64,000 bases of DNA from Streptosporangiaceae bacterium (GTDB lineage Bacteria; Actinomycetota; Actinomycetes; Streptosporangiales; Streptosporangiaceae), in the NCBI GenBank assembly GCA_025934375.1, contig JAICYD010000003.1, forward strand, positions 62,001-126,000, in the 5' to 3' direction. This document shows positions 8,579 to 17,310 of this stretch, piece by piece (positions within the stretch are counted from its first letter, which is position 1; each line of letters begins with the position of its first letter). A model generated the notes under the pieces. That model was given only the letters and a program-made list of their open reading frames with translations, had not been told where the DNA came from and did no database searches. The translations under genes and the position numbers were made by a program.

Positions 8579-9866
8579 CGTCTCGCTCCCCCACGCGGCC
8601 GATCACCGCCGCGGCTACCGTCGGCGGCTCGCTGCTCACCGTAACAGCTTCCCCCAGGGCCTCCATCGCATCCGCCCAACGACCGTGGCGCTCCGCGTGC
8701 AGTTCAACGAGCGGCTGCCCTTCCTGGACATAGTCGCCGGGCTTGGCCAGCAGCCGGATTCCGGCCGCGTAATCGACGGAGTCTTCCTTCCGGGCGCGGC
8801 CCGCCCCCAGCCGCCAGGCGGCCACGCCCACGCAAAGCGCGTCCAGCCGCGTGAGGTACCCAGTGCGCGGGGCGGGCAGCGCCGCCAATACCTCGCTCGC
8901 CGTCGGCAGGGGGGCATCCGGATCGCCGCCCTGGGCGCGGACCATCTCCCGCCAGGCGTGGTAGGCGCGGCCGCTGGCGATCGCCGCTTGCGGGTCCGCG
9001 TCGGGAAGGCCCGCGAGGTCTAGCATCTCCCGCGCCAGCGCGAGCGTGACCTCCATCAGGTCGGCCGGGCCATCGCCTTGGAGCGCCGCGACCGCCTCCT
9101 CGACTTCCAGCGCGTTGCCGACGGCGCGGCCGAGGGGCGTGTCCATCCGGGTGATCAGCGCCCGGGTGCGCACGCCGTGCTCGATCCCGAGGGCGACCAT
9201 GGTCGCGGCCAGCCGCGTCGCCCGCGCCGGATCCGGCATGAACGCGCCGGAGCCAGTCTTGACGTCGAGGACGAGCGCGCTGGTGCCCTCGGCGATCTTC
9301 TTGGACACGATTGAGCTGGCGATCAGCGGGATCGACTCGACCGTGCCGGTCACGTCGCGCAGCGCGTAGAGCCTGCGGTCAGCGGGCGCCAGGCCCGGCC
9401 CGGCGGCGACGATCACCGCGTGCACCTTGGCCAGCGCCTCGCGCAGCTGGCTGCTGCCGAGATCGACCCGGAAGCCGGGGATCGACTCCAGCTTGTCCAG
9501 TGTCCCCCCGGTGTGGCCGAGGCCGCGGCCGGACAGCATCGGCACCGCCGCCCCGCAGCTGGCGACCAGCGGCGCGAGGATCAGCGAGACCTTGTCGCCG
9601 ACGCCGCCGGTGGAGTGCTTGTCCACGGTCGGCCGGGCGATCGCGGACAGGTCCAGCCGCTCGCCGGAGGCGATCATCTCGCCGGTCCACGCGCGCAGCT
9701 CGGGCCCGTCCAGCCCGTTGAAGTAGATCGCCATGAGGAGGGCGGCCATCTGCTCATCGGCGATCTCGCCCGCGAGGTAGGCGCGAAACAGCCAGCCGAT
9801 CTCCGCGTCCGTCAGTGCCCGTTCGTTATCCCGCTTGACTCGGATGAGTGAAACGACGTCCGGCAT
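8550..9866 (-). CDS. deoA: Thymidine/pyrimidine-nucleoside phosphorylase
   Basis: This 438-residue enzyme phosphorolyses thymidine or deoxyuridine to the base and deoxyribose 1-phosphate. The family signature [17 protein letters not shown] is complete. The phosphate-binding [13 protein letters not shown] and [20 protein letters not shown] stretches are also present, and the C-terminal alpha/beta domain is full length. It starts the two-gene salvage operon with adenosine deaminase. A symmetrical hairpin sits 10 bases upstream of its ATG. No good ribosome site is visible, so translation may be leaderless or start from a short leader. Confidence 0.95.
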   Translation of the reverse strand: MPDVVSLIRVKRDNERALTDAEIGWLFRAYLAGEIADEQMAALLMAIYFNGLDGPELRAWTGEMIASGERLDLSAIARPTVDKHSTGGVGDKVSLILAPLVASCGAAVPMLSGRGLGHTGGTLDKLESIPGFRVDLGSSQLREALAKVHAVIVAAGPGLAPADRRLYALRDVTGTVESIPLIASSIVSKKIAEGTSALVLDVKTGSGAFMPDPARATRLAATMVALGIEHGVRTRALITRMDTPLGRAVGNALEVEEAVAALQGDGPADLMEVTLALAREMLDLAGLPDADPQAAIASGRAYHAWREMVRAQGGDPDAPLPTASEVLAALPAPRTGYLTRLDALCVGVAAWRLGAGRARKEDSVDYAAGIRLLAKPGDYVQEGQPLVELHAERHGRWADAMEALGEAVTVSSEPPTVAAAVIGRVGERDVERSREPGS

Positions 9867-9875
9867 AGGGGATAT

Positions 9876-9900
9876 GTTCCCCGGAGCGGCTCCGGGGAAC
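9876..9900. terminator. Perfect hairpin between MFS gene and deoA
   Basis: GTTCCCCGGAG and CTCCGGGGAAC are perfectly complementary 11-base arms around a 3-base CGG loop. On the minus strand it lies after the MFS gene and just before deoA. It lacks a T-run, so it could be an actinobacterial factor-independent terminator or an operator for deoA. Confidence 0.5.
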
Positions 9901-9970
9901 AGGGTGCCGGGTGTGCGTCTTGTGAGCGGTGTGGGCCTCGGCCGGGGGCCGCGGGGTGCCCTGGATGCCG

Positions 9971-11320
9971 TCAGCCGCCGACTGCCGCGGCCGTGGAGGC
10001 AGGCACGGTGAGGTCAGCCGCCCGCCGGTCGGGGAGCAGCGCAACCGCCATGAGCGTCAGCGCCGCGCACGCGATGATGTAGACGCTGATGGCCTGCCAG
10101 CCGAAGTTGGGCAGCATCCAGGTCGCTAGCAACGGCGCCGGGCCGCCGGCGATCAGGGACGCCGACTGGTAGCCCAGGCCACTGCCGCCGTAGGCCAGCC
10201 TGGTCGGGAAGCTCTCGGCGATATAGGAGGACTGCGGGCCGTACTGCATGGAGTGCGGGATCGCGAGGATGACCACCCCCAAGATGATCAGCCCGGCGGA
10301 CTTGGTGTTCAGCAGCAGGAAGGCCGGGAACGCGGCGACCGCCATGAGCACCGCCCCGGTGGCGTACACCCGGCGCCTGCCCAGCCGGTCGGACAGGCTG
10401 CCGAAGGTGGGGATGAGGACGAGCTCGACGGCGGCGGCCACGCTAACCGCGCCGAGCGCCAGGCTCTCCCCCTGGCTCAGGTCCTTCTTGATGTAGGCCA
10501 GCGCGAACGTCGTGTAGATGTAGAAGGGCGCCTGCTCTGACATCCGCAGGAACGCGCTGGCCAGGATCTCCTTCGGGTGCCTGCGGATGACCTCGGCGAC
10601 CGGGACGCGCGCCACTTCCTGCCGCGCGGCGAGGCGGGCGAACATCGGGGTCTCCATCACCTTCAGCCTGACCCACAGGCCGATGGCCACCAGGACCAGG
10701 CTGGCCAGGAACGGGATCCGCCAGGCCCAGGCCTTGAACGCGGCCTCGTTCGCCAGCGCGATCGCCGTCATCGCCCCGGTGCCGAGCAGCAGACCGATGG
10801 GCACGCCGGCCTGCGGCAGGCTCGCCATCAGCCCTCGCCGGTGCTGCTTGCCCCACTCCATCGACAGCAGCACCGAGCCGCTCCACTCGCCGCCGACCGC
10901 GATTCCCTGGAAGACTCGCAGGACCACGAGCAGGATCGGCGCCCCGATGCCGATCGATGACGCGCCCGGAAGCACGCCGACGAGGGCGCTGGCGATCCCC
11001 ATCATGAGCAGCGTGACGATCAGGGTGGCCTTGCGGCCCAGGCGGTCACCCCAGTGGCCGAAGATCGCCGCGCCGACCGGGCGGGCCGCGAACCCGACCG
11101 CGTAGGTGGCGAAGGACTCCAGGGTCCCGGAGTAGGAGCTGGAACCGGGGAAGAAGACGGACGGGAAGACGATCGCCGCGGCCGTCCCGTACAGGAAGAA
11201 GTCGTACCACTCGATCGAGGTGCCGATCACGCTGGAGACGGCGGCGAGCCGAACCTGCCGCCGGCGCACCGGGTCGCCCCCGGGAACCGGGGCCTGGGCT
11301 TCATGGGGACTGTGCGCCAT
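9971..11320 (-). CDS. MFS transporter, metabolite:H+ symporter (MHS) family
   Basis: This 449-residue, twelve-helix inner-membrane carrier has the MHS-type start SSVIGTSIEWYDFFLYG and the loop motif GHWGDRLGRKATL between helices 2 and 3. Members move organic acids, shikimate, proline or betaine with protons. The substrate here is unknown. The ATG has AAGGA before it. It lies between cytidine deaminase and thymidine phosphorylase, all on the minus strand, but with 100-160 base gaps, so a nucleoside role is only suggested by position. Confidence 0.85.
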   Translation of the reverse strand: MAHSPHEAQAPVPGGDPVRRRQVRLAAVSSVIGTSIEWYDFFLYGTAAAIVFPSVFFPGSSSYSGTLESFATYAVGFAARPVGAAIFGHWGDRLGRKATLIVTLLMMGIASALVGVLPGASSIGIGAPILLVVLRVFQGIAVGGEWSGSVLLSMEWGKQHRRGLMASLPQAGVPIGLLLGTGAMTAIALANEAAFKAWAWRIPFLASLVLVAIGLWVRLKVMETPMFARLAARQEVARVPVAEVIRRHPKEILASAFLRMSEQAPFYIYTTFALAYIKKDLSQGESLALGAVSVAAAVELVLIPTFGSLSDRLGRRRVYATGAVLMAVAAFPAFLLLNTKSAGLIILGVVILAIPHSMQYGPQSSYIAESFPTRLAYGGSGLGYQSASLIAGGPAPLLATWMLPNFGWQAISVYIIACAALTLMAVALLPDRRAADLTVPASTAAAVGG

Positions 11321-11482
11321 CGGGGTCCTTCCCGACCGTCCCCCGCGCGGTCTGCACTGGCCCCGCCCGTCGTCGGATCAGGGCTATATCACTGCTACCC
11401 CAATAGCCAACCCTTAATCACTACAAATTTTCTATATAGCTGGCAACGGGCGGCGGCGCGCCCAGGAGGGACGGGCGGCCCG

Positions 11483-11908
11483 CTAGCCCTGCTCGCTGCG
11501 GGCGGCCAGATCATTGGCGCCGAACGCGGCGGGGAGCAGCACGTCCAGCCGGACGGGGCCCTGGGCGGTGTCGATGAGCAGGCGCGGGCCGCCGGCCTCC
11601 AGGAGCAGCTGGCGGCAGCGGCCACACGGCAGGAGCGCGTCTCCGTCTCCGGCGACCACGGCGACCGCGACGAGCGCCGGGCTGGCATCATCGCGCTCCG
11701 CGGGCCCGGTCGCGTGCAGGGCGGACACCAGGCCGCACTCGGCGCACAGGGTCAGGCCGTAGGACGCGTTCTCCACGTTGCAGCCGGTCACCACCCGGCC
11801 GTCGGAAGTCAGCCCGGCCGCGCCGACCCGCAGCCGCGAGTAGGGCGCGTGGGCCCGCTTGGCGGCGGTGACAGCGGCGAGGCGCAGCCCCGCCCAGTCG
11901 ATCGTCAT
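11483..11908 (-). CDS. cdd: Cytidine deaminase
   Basis: This 141-residue enzyme converts cytidine or deoxycytidine to uridine or deoxyuridine. Zinc ligands and catalytic Glu are in CAECGLVSA and PCGRCRQ; substrate contacts are in GCNVENASYG. The start is ATG 11908 (MTIDWAGLRLAAV), giving the compact tetrameric size; an open frame continues further upstream but with unrelated sequence. With deoA and add on the same strand and a nucleoside importer at 14.5-20 kb it makes a nucleoside-salvage locus, though here it stands apart from deoA across the MFS gene. Confidence 0.93.
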   Translation of the reverse strand: MTIDWAGLRLAAVTAAKRAHAPYSRLRVGAAGLTSDGRVVTGCNVENASYGLTLCAECGLVSALHATGPAERDDASPALVAVAVVAGDGDALLPCGRCRQLLLEAGGPRLLIDTAQGPVRLDVLLPAAFGANDLAARSEQG

Positions 11909-12115
11909 GATCACCACGATGCGCCATCCGCGCCACAGGGGCAACCGGAGCCATCGCTCCAGCCGCCCCTGCCCCGTGTCGTCGTTGGCACCATCGCGGC
12001 GCTCGGGCCGGCGCGGACCGGGGGTAAATCTTTGGTAATGGTTAATATTGGGAGAATTTCCCGGCGGGCGTTTAAGAGTCCGGCAATGAATGTGGCCGCT
12101 GCGCGAGAGACGGCT

Positions 12116-12121
12116 TACCTT
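12116..12121 (+). promoter_or_regulatory. Possible -10 box for a leaderless response-regulator mRNA
   Basis: TACCTT ends 6 bases before the GTG start of the response regulator, the spacing seen for leaderless actinobacterial transcripts. No convincing -35 box is seen. No ribosome site is present. Confidence 0.35.
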
Positions 12122-12127
12122 GTATTC

Positions 12128-12784
12128 GTGACTCATGTGCTGGTGGTAGAGGACGACCCGGGCATTGCCACCCAGCTTGTGCGGGGCCTGGACCGGGCCG
12201 GGTACACGGCCGAGAGCGTGGCCTACGGTGCCGAGGCGCTCCAGCGGCCGGTGCCCGACGTCGTCCTGCTCGACCTGGGATTGCCCGACATTGACGGCGT
12301 TGATGTCTGCCGGCGCCTGCGGCAGCAGTCACAGGCGGCGATCATCGTGGTAACCGCGCGCGGCGAGGAAGCCGACCGGGTCCTCGCGCTCGACGAGGGC
12401 GCCGATGATTACCTGGTCAAGCCATTCGGGCTCGCGGAGTTGCTGGCGCGGATCCGCGCGGTGCTGCGGCGCGGGCAGCGGGCCGGGACGGGTGAGGTGC
12501 TGCGGCACGGCCCGCTGACCGTGGACCTGCGGACCCGCAAGGTGACGGTGTCGGGTAACGACGTGGCGCTCACCCCCAAGGAATTCGCGATCCTGGAGTG
12601 CCTGGCGACCGACCCTGGCCGGCTGGTCAGCCGGCAGGAGATCATCGAGCGGGCGTGGGACGAGCACTGGTACGGGCCGACCAAGGTGCTCGACGTCCAC
12701 CTCGCCGCCCTGCGCCGCAAGCTCGGCGACCACACGCTGATCGAGACCGTCTACGGGCACGGCTTCCGCCTCGCCGACCAATGA
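12128..12784 (+). CDS. OmpR/PhoB-type response regulator
   Basis: This 218-residue regulator has an N-terminal receiver domain: acidic pocket VVEDD (residues 6-10), phosphoacceptor Asp49 in VVLLDLGLPD, and the conserved Lys in DDYLVKPFG. The C-terminal winged helix has LTPKEFAILECLA and the recognition region VLDVHLAALRRKLGD. I place the start at GTG 12128, since sequence before it is not receiver-like. The cognate kinase is the next gene, 118 bases downstream across a GC-rich repeat copy. Its position between nucleoside salvage and nucleoside import genes hints at control of one of them; no binding site is evident. Confidence 0.92.
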   Translation: MTHVLVVEDDPGIATQLVRGLDRAGYTAESVAYGAEALQRPVPDVVLLDLGLPDIDGVDVCRRLRQQSQAAIIVVTARGEEADRVLALDEGADDYLVKPFGLAELLARIRAVLRRGQRAGTGEVLRHGPLTVDLRTRKVTVSGNDVALTPKEFAILECLATDPGRLVSRQEIIERAWDEHWYGPTKVLDVHLAALRRKLGDHTLIETVYGHGFRLADQ

Positions 12785-12824
12785 TCAGCGGCAGGCCCGG
12801 GGGCGAGCGGTTTGTGCTCGTTCT

Positions 12825-12902
12825 CCCGGGGAGGGGGGTGAAAGGGGGGTCTCCCCCCTTTGCCGGGGGGTCGGCAGGGGGGTCGTCCCCCCGGGGGTAT
12901 AC
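12825..12902 (-). repeat. GC-rich palindromic element, inverted copy (F)
   Basis: On the minus strand, 12897-12877 reproduces without mismatch the 21-base core of the copies at 4.9 kb (CCCCCGGGGGG then ACGACCCCCC). It is flanked by more runs of 5-6 G or C that can fold on themselves. Here it fills the gap between response regulator and kinase, and could limit read-through or affect kinase expression. Confidence 0.8.
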
Positions 12903-14291
12903 ATGACCCGCCGCATTCTGCTAGCGGTACTGGCGCTGACCGCGGCGGTGCTGGTCGCCGCGGTGGTGCCGCTCGCGCTGAAGGCGACCTCGCACGACCA
13001 GCAGTCCTACGTCTACGCCACCGAGCAGACCGCTCACTCCGTCGCCGCGATCGCCGAGGAGCCGATTACCGCCAACACGAGCAACGCGGCCCTGCACAAG
13101 ACACTCAGCGACTACGCCCGGCAAGGCGACGGGGTACTGGTGCTGGACGGTACCGGCCACACCATCATCGGGCGCGGCGACCTGCCGGTCCCCTGGCAGC
13201 GCCTGCTGGCCAAGGCCATGGCCCAGAGCGAGCCGTCCACCCAGGTCACCAGGACACGGGTAATCGTCGCCGAGCCGATCTGGAACGACAAGCTCCACAG
13301 CGACAACCCGATCGGGATGGTGGTCCTCGAGCGGCCGACCAGCCAGCTCAATGACAGCACCAGCGCGCTGTGGCTGTACCTGGGCCTGCTGGCGGCCACC
13401 GCCATGCTGGCCGCCGCCGCGATCGCCATCACCTTCGCCCGCTGGGTGAACCGCCCGCTGGCCACCATGGACGGCGCGGCGCGGCGGCTCGCCGACGGGG
13501 ATCTGGCCGTCCGGGCCAGCACCGGGTCCGGCCCGCCGGAGATACGCCGGATGGCGGCCACGTTCAACATGATGGCCGGCCGCCTGGAGACGCTCGTGCA
13601 TGGTCACCGGGCCATGCTCGCCGACGTGTCCCATCAGCTGCGCACGCCGCTGGCCGCGCTGCGGCTGCGGATCGACTTGCTCGCGGTCGACTCCGGCCCC
13701 GCCGCGGCAGCTGAGCTGGCCGGGGCCCAGGACGAGATCGCCCGGCTGTCCCGGCTGGTGGACGGGCTGCTGGCGGCGGCCCGGGCCGAGTCGCTCACCG
13801 AGCAGCGGGTCGTCATCAACGTGGTGCCCGCCGCCGCGGAGCGGGTAGCGGCCTGGCACCCGGTCGCCGACGGCGCGGGCGTGAAGCTGCTCATGGAGCC
13901 GGGCGAGGCGGCGAACGCGCCCGGCGCCGCCATGATCGCTGTGGGCGCCGGGCACCTGGAGCAGATCCTGGACAACCTGCTGGCCAACGCGATCGAGGCG
14001 CTGGACGAGGGCGGCCGGGTCACCGTGACCGTCTCGCCGACCGAGACGGGTAGCCGGCTGGTCGTGGCGGACGACGGCCCCGGCATGTCCCCCGACGAGC
14101 GCGCCCGGGCGTTCATGCGCTTCTTCACCGCCAGCCCGAACGGCACGGGCCTGGGCCTGGCCATCGTGCACCGGCTGGTGACCTCCAACGGCGGCACCGC
14201 GCGGCTCAGCGAGACCCCCGGCGGCGGCCTGACCGTGACGCTCGAGTTCCCCGTCGCGCTGAGCGCGGAAGGCCGTAACATGGCCGGATGA
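12903..14291 (+). CDS. Two-component sensor histidine kinase
   Basis: A 462-residue membrane kinase. Transmembrane helices lie at about 4-26 and 155-180 around an extracytoplasmic sensor of about 130 residues. A HAMP linker follows (RWVNRPLATMDGAARRLADGD), then the H box DVSHQLRTPLAAL with His244. The ATPase domain has N box ILDNLLANAIEALDEGG, G1 DDGPGMSPDE and G2 GTGLGLAIVHRLV. It should phosphorylate the response regulator just upstream. The ligand is unknown; the extracellular part has no domain I recognise. Confidence 0.93.
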   Translation: MTRRILLAVLALTAAVLVAAVVPLALKATSHDQQSYVYATEQTAHSVAAIAEEPITANTSNAALHKTLSDYARQGDGVLVLDGTGHTIIGRGDLPVPWQRLLAKAMAQSEPSTQVTRTRVIVAEPIWNDKLHSDNPIGMVVLERPTSQLNDSTSALWLYLGLLAATAMLAAAAIAITFARWVNRPLATMDGAARRLADGDLAVRASTGSGPPEIRRMAATFNMMAGRLETLVHGHRAMLADVSHQLRTPLAALRLRIDLLAVDSGPAAAAELAGAQDEIARLSRLVDGLLAAARAESLTEQRVVINVVPAAAERVAAWHPVADGAGVKLLMEPGEAANAPGAAMIAVGAGHLEQILDNLLANAIEALDEGGRVTVTVSPTETGSRLVVADDGPGMSPDERARAFMRFFTASPNGTGLGLAIVHRLVTSNGGTARLSETPGGGLTVTLEFPVALSAEGRNMAG

Positions 14292-14405
14292 TCAAGACCC
14301 CGGCGGGGCAGCTGGCGAAGGAAGTCAAGCGACACGGGGCCGGACGCGTAAAACTGACAATCCGGGCCGTTACCGGAGTGATTCCTTGATCGCGATTGTG
14401 CAACG

Positions 14406-14438
14406 AGAGGGCCGCAGAGGCGGCGTGCCTCTTTCCTT
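14406..14438 (+). terminator. Hairpin with pyrimidine tail in the leader of the BMP operon
   Basis: AGAGG-GCCGC-AGAG-GCGGC-GTG-CCTCT folds into a stem of two five-base blocks with a three-base bulge, followed by TTCCTT. It lies 110 bases before the nucleoside-binding lipoprotein gene and could be the terminator of the kinase gene or an attenuator of the importer operon. The rest of the 257-base gap shows nothing I can name. Confidence 0.4.
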
Positions 14439-14548
14439 CGGGTGGCACCAGGACTTACGGTTTGGGCAGCCTGGGCCAAGGGGGGCCAGGCGGGGGCAGG
14501 GACAACCTGTCCAGGTTCGTCCCTCTTCGTCCATGTGGAGGAGAATCG

Positions 14549-15706
14549 GTGAGGCTCACCTCGTTGCTCACGGCCGCTGCTACCGCATCGGCGGCGCTGC
14601 TGCTCGCCGCGTGCGGCAGCAGTTCGTCCAGCGCCCCGGCTAGCGGGGCCTCCAGCTCGTCGGCAGCAGGGGGTGCCACGACCAGCGCGCCCGCCGCCAC
14701 CACGAGCGCCGCGGCCAGTGGCAAGTTCCTCGCCTGCATGGTTACCGACACCGGCGGCATCAACGACGGCTCGTTCAACCAGACGTCGTGGAAGGGCCTG
14801 CAAGACGCCGCGGCCGCCAACCCGAACATCGAGATCCGGAACATCCAGTCGATTCCGCCGAACACCGACTACGCGCGCAACATCAACACGTTCCTCACGC
14901 AGAAGTGCGGGATCATCGTGACGGTCGGCTTCGCGATGGGCGACGCGACCAAGGCCGCGGCGGGCAAGAACCCGGGCCAGAAGTTCGCGATCGTCGACAA
15001 CAGCTACTCGCCGGTCATCTCGAACGTCAACGCCCTGGTGTTCAACACCGTGCAGGACGGCTTCCTCGGCGGGTACCTCGCCGCGGGCATGACCAAGTCG
15101 GGGAAGGTCGCGACATTCGGCGGCCAGCAGTTCCCGACGGTGACCATCTACATGGACGGCTTCTACGACGGCGTCCAGTACTACAACTCCAAGCACGGCA
15201 CTAAGGTGCAGGTGCTCGGCTGGAACGAGGCGACCCAGAAGGGCACGTTCAGCGGCGACTTCACCAACCAGACCAAGGGCCAGACGATCACCCAGACCTT
15301 CATCTCCGAGGGCGCGGACATCATCTTCCCGGTGGCTGGCAACGTCGGCCTCGGCGCGGCCAAGGCGGTCCAGCAGGCGGACGCGCAGGGCGGCAACGTC
15401 AACATGTTCTGGGTGGACACCGACGGCTGCGAGGCCGCGAACGCGAAGCAGTACTGCAAGTACTTCATCACCAGCGTCGAAAAGGGCCTTGACGTCGCGG
15501 TGAAGACCGCCGTGCTCGCGGCGCAGTCCGGCACGTTCAAGGGCGGCAACTACGTCGGCACGCTGGCCAACGGCGGCGTGACGCTGGCCCCGCTGCACGA
15601 CTGGGCCAGCAAGGTGCCGGCCGCGCTGCAGGCGGAGCTAAGGACGGTCGGCCTCGGCATCGCGAGCGGCCAGATCCAGGCCCCGACCAAGAGCCCGGTT
15701 GGCTAG
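14549..15706 (+). CDS. BMP/PnrA-family nucleoside-binding lipoprotein
   Basis: This 385-residue extracytoplasmic solute receptor belongs to an ABC importer, family of PnrA/Med, whose known ligands are purine and other nucleosides. The lipobox LLAAC anchors the mature protein at Cys22 and is followed by a Ser/Ala-rich linker. The family motif MVTDTGGINDGSFNQ then starts the binding domain. GTG 14549 is chosen because GGAGGAG ends 5 bases before it and the signal peptide begins there (VRLTSLLTAAATASAALLL). It leads a four-gene operon with an ATPase and two permeases. Confidence 0.93.
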   Translation: MRLTSLLTAAATASAALLLAACGSSSSSAPASGASSSSAAGGATTSAPAATTSAAASGKFLACMVTDTGGINDGSFNQTSWKGLQDAAAANPNIEIRNIQSIPPNTDYARNINTFLTQKCGIIVTVGFAMGDATKAAAGKNPGQKFAIVDNSYSPVISNVNALVFNTVQDGFLGGYLAAGMTKSGKVATFGGQQFPTVTIYMDGFYDGVQYYNSKHGTKVQVLGWNEATQKGTFSGDFTNQTKGQTITQTFISEGADIIFPVAGNVGLGAAKAVQQADAQGGNVNMFWVDTDGCEAANAKQYCKYFITSVEKGLDVAVKTAVLAAQSGTFKGGNYVGTLANGGVTLAPLHDWASKVPAALQAELRTVGLGIASGQIQAPTKSPVG

Positions 15707-15726
15707 CTAGCGGCTGGTACTCACAA

Positions 15727-17310
15727 GTGCAACTCGAGCTTCAGGGGATCACCAAGAGGTTCGGCTCCCTCGTGGCCAACGACGGGATCAGCCTCTCGGT
15801 GACCCCTGGCCAGGTTCACGCCCTGCTCGGAGAGAACGGGGCGGGAAAAACCACCTTGATGAACGTCCTCTACGGGCTCCTGCAGCCCGATGAGGGCGAG
15901 ATCCACATAGATGGCAAGGCGGCGAGCTTCCACTCGCCCAAGGACGCGATCGGCGCCGGCATCGGCATGGTGCACCAGCACTTCATGCTGGTGCCGCCGT
16001 TCACCGTCGCCGAGAACGTCACCCTCGGCATCGAGCAGGTCCGCCCCGGCGGCCTGCTCGATGCCGGGCGGACCCGGCGCGAGGTCCGCGACCTGTCTCA
16101 CCGTTACGGCATGGACGTCGAGCCGGACGCGATCGTGGAGGACCTGCCGGTCGGCATCCAGCAGCGGGTCGAGATCGTCAAGGCGCTCGTCCGCAACGCT
16201 TCCGTCCTCGTCCTCGACGAGCCCACGGCGGTGCTGACGCCCGGTGAGACGCAGGAGCTGTTCCGCATCATCCGCCAGCTGCGCGCCGGCGGCACCTCCA
16301 TCATCTTCATCTCCCACAAGCTGAAGGAAGTACAGGAGATAGCCGACACGATCACCGTGCTGCGGCGCGGGAAGGTCGTCGGCGAGCGCAAGCCCCCCGC
16401 CACCGAGGCGGACCTGGCCGCGCTCATGGTCGGCCGGGATGTCCAGCTGCGGGTCACCAAGGCCCCCGCCACGCCCGGCGACCTGGTGCTCAGCGTGGAC
16501 AGCCTGGTCGTGCCGGCCGCTGTCTCGTCGGTGCACGGCACGCCCGCCACGGCCAGCACGCAAGCCCCCGTCAATGGGCTGTCCTTCGACGTGCGGGCCG
16601 GGGAGATCCTCGGCATCGCGGGCGTCCAGGGCAACGGGCAGACCGAGCTGTGCGAGGCGCTGATGGGACTGCTCCCGGTGGCGGCCGGCAGCGTGAGCCT
16701 CAATGGCAAGGACCTCACGAACGCGACCCCCCGTGCCCGGCTGGACGCCGGGATCGCCTACGTCCCCGAGGACCGCCGGGAAGACGGCCTCGTCGGCTCG
16801 TTCTCGGTCGCGGAGAACCTCGTCCTCAACTCCTACGACCGCAAGCCGTTCGCCAGGGGCATCACCTTGAACCTGTCCACCATCGCGGCGAACGCGATGG
16901 CCCGGATCAAGGAATTCGACGTGCGCACCGAGTCGCCCGCCGCCCCCGCCGGGTCGCTGTCGGGCGGCAACCAGCAGAAGGTCATCCTGGCCCGGGAGCT
17001 CGGCGAGGGAACGAAGCTGCTCATCGCCAGCCAGCCCACCCGGGGCCTGGACGTCGGGTCCATCGAGTTCGTGCACAAGAGGATCGTCGAGCAGCGCGAC
17101 CAGGGCGTCGCGGTCCTCATCGTGTCATCGGAGCTCGACGAGATCTACGCGCTCGCCGACCGGATCGCGGTCATCTACGAGGGCAAGATCACCGGATTCC
17201 GCCCGCCCGACGTCGACGCGGCCGAGCTCGGCCGCCTCATGGCGGGGGGCACTGACCTGCCGAACACGTCACCCCCGGAGGACGCCGTGAGCGAGTGGGA
17301 GGCACAGTGA
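15727..17310 (+). CDS. Nucleoside ABC importer, double ATPase subunit
   Basis: This 527-residue cytoplasmic subunit has two ABC modules of the RbsA/NupO type. Module 1 has Walker A GENGAGKTTLM, signature LPVGIQQRVEIVKAL and Walker B VLVLDEPTAVLTP. Module 2 has a degenerate P-loop GVQGNGQTELCEAL, signature LSGGNQQKVILAREL and a Walker B replaced by LLIASQPTRGLDVGS. One site is therefore probably the main ATP-hydrolysing one, as in homologues. It starts with GTG 20 bases after the binding-protein gene, and its stop overlaps the permease start (GTGA). Confidence 0.93.
   Translation: MQLELQGITKRFGSLVANDGISLSVTPGQVHALLGENGAGKTTLMNVLYGLLQPDEGEIHIDGKAASFHSPKDAIGAGIGMVHQHFMLVPPFTVAENVTLGIEQVRPGGLLDAGRTRREVRDLSHRYGMDVEPDAIVEDLPVGIQQRVEIVKALVRNASVLVLDEPTAVLTPGETQELFRIIRQLRAGGTSIIFISHKLKEVQEIADTITVLRRGKVVGERKPPATEADLAALMVGRDVQLRVTKAPATPGDLVLSVDSLVVPAAVSSVHGTPATASTQAPVNGLSFDVRAGEILGIAGVQGNGQTELCEALMGLLPVAAGSVSLNGKDLTNATPRARLDAGIAYVPEDRREDGLVGSFSVAENLVLNSYDRKPFARGITLNLSTIAANAMARIKEFDVRTESPAAPAGSLSGGNQQKVILARELGEGTKLLIASQPTRGLDVGSIEFVHKRIVEQRDQGVAVLIVSSELDEIYALADRIAVIYEGKITGFRPPDVDAAELGRLMAGGTDLPNTSPPEDAVSEWEAQ

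Noticed and set aside
11054..12127. N-terminal extension of more than 350 codons in frame with the response regulator
   Set aside because: The extension is antisense to the MFS and cytidine deaminase genes and is low complexity; receiver-domain sequence begins at GTG 12128.
13634..15598. Minus-strand open frame of 654 codons under the kinase and the binding lipoprotein
   Set aside because: No domain or ribosome site; fully explained by the plus-strand kinase and BMP lipoprotein with clear motifs.
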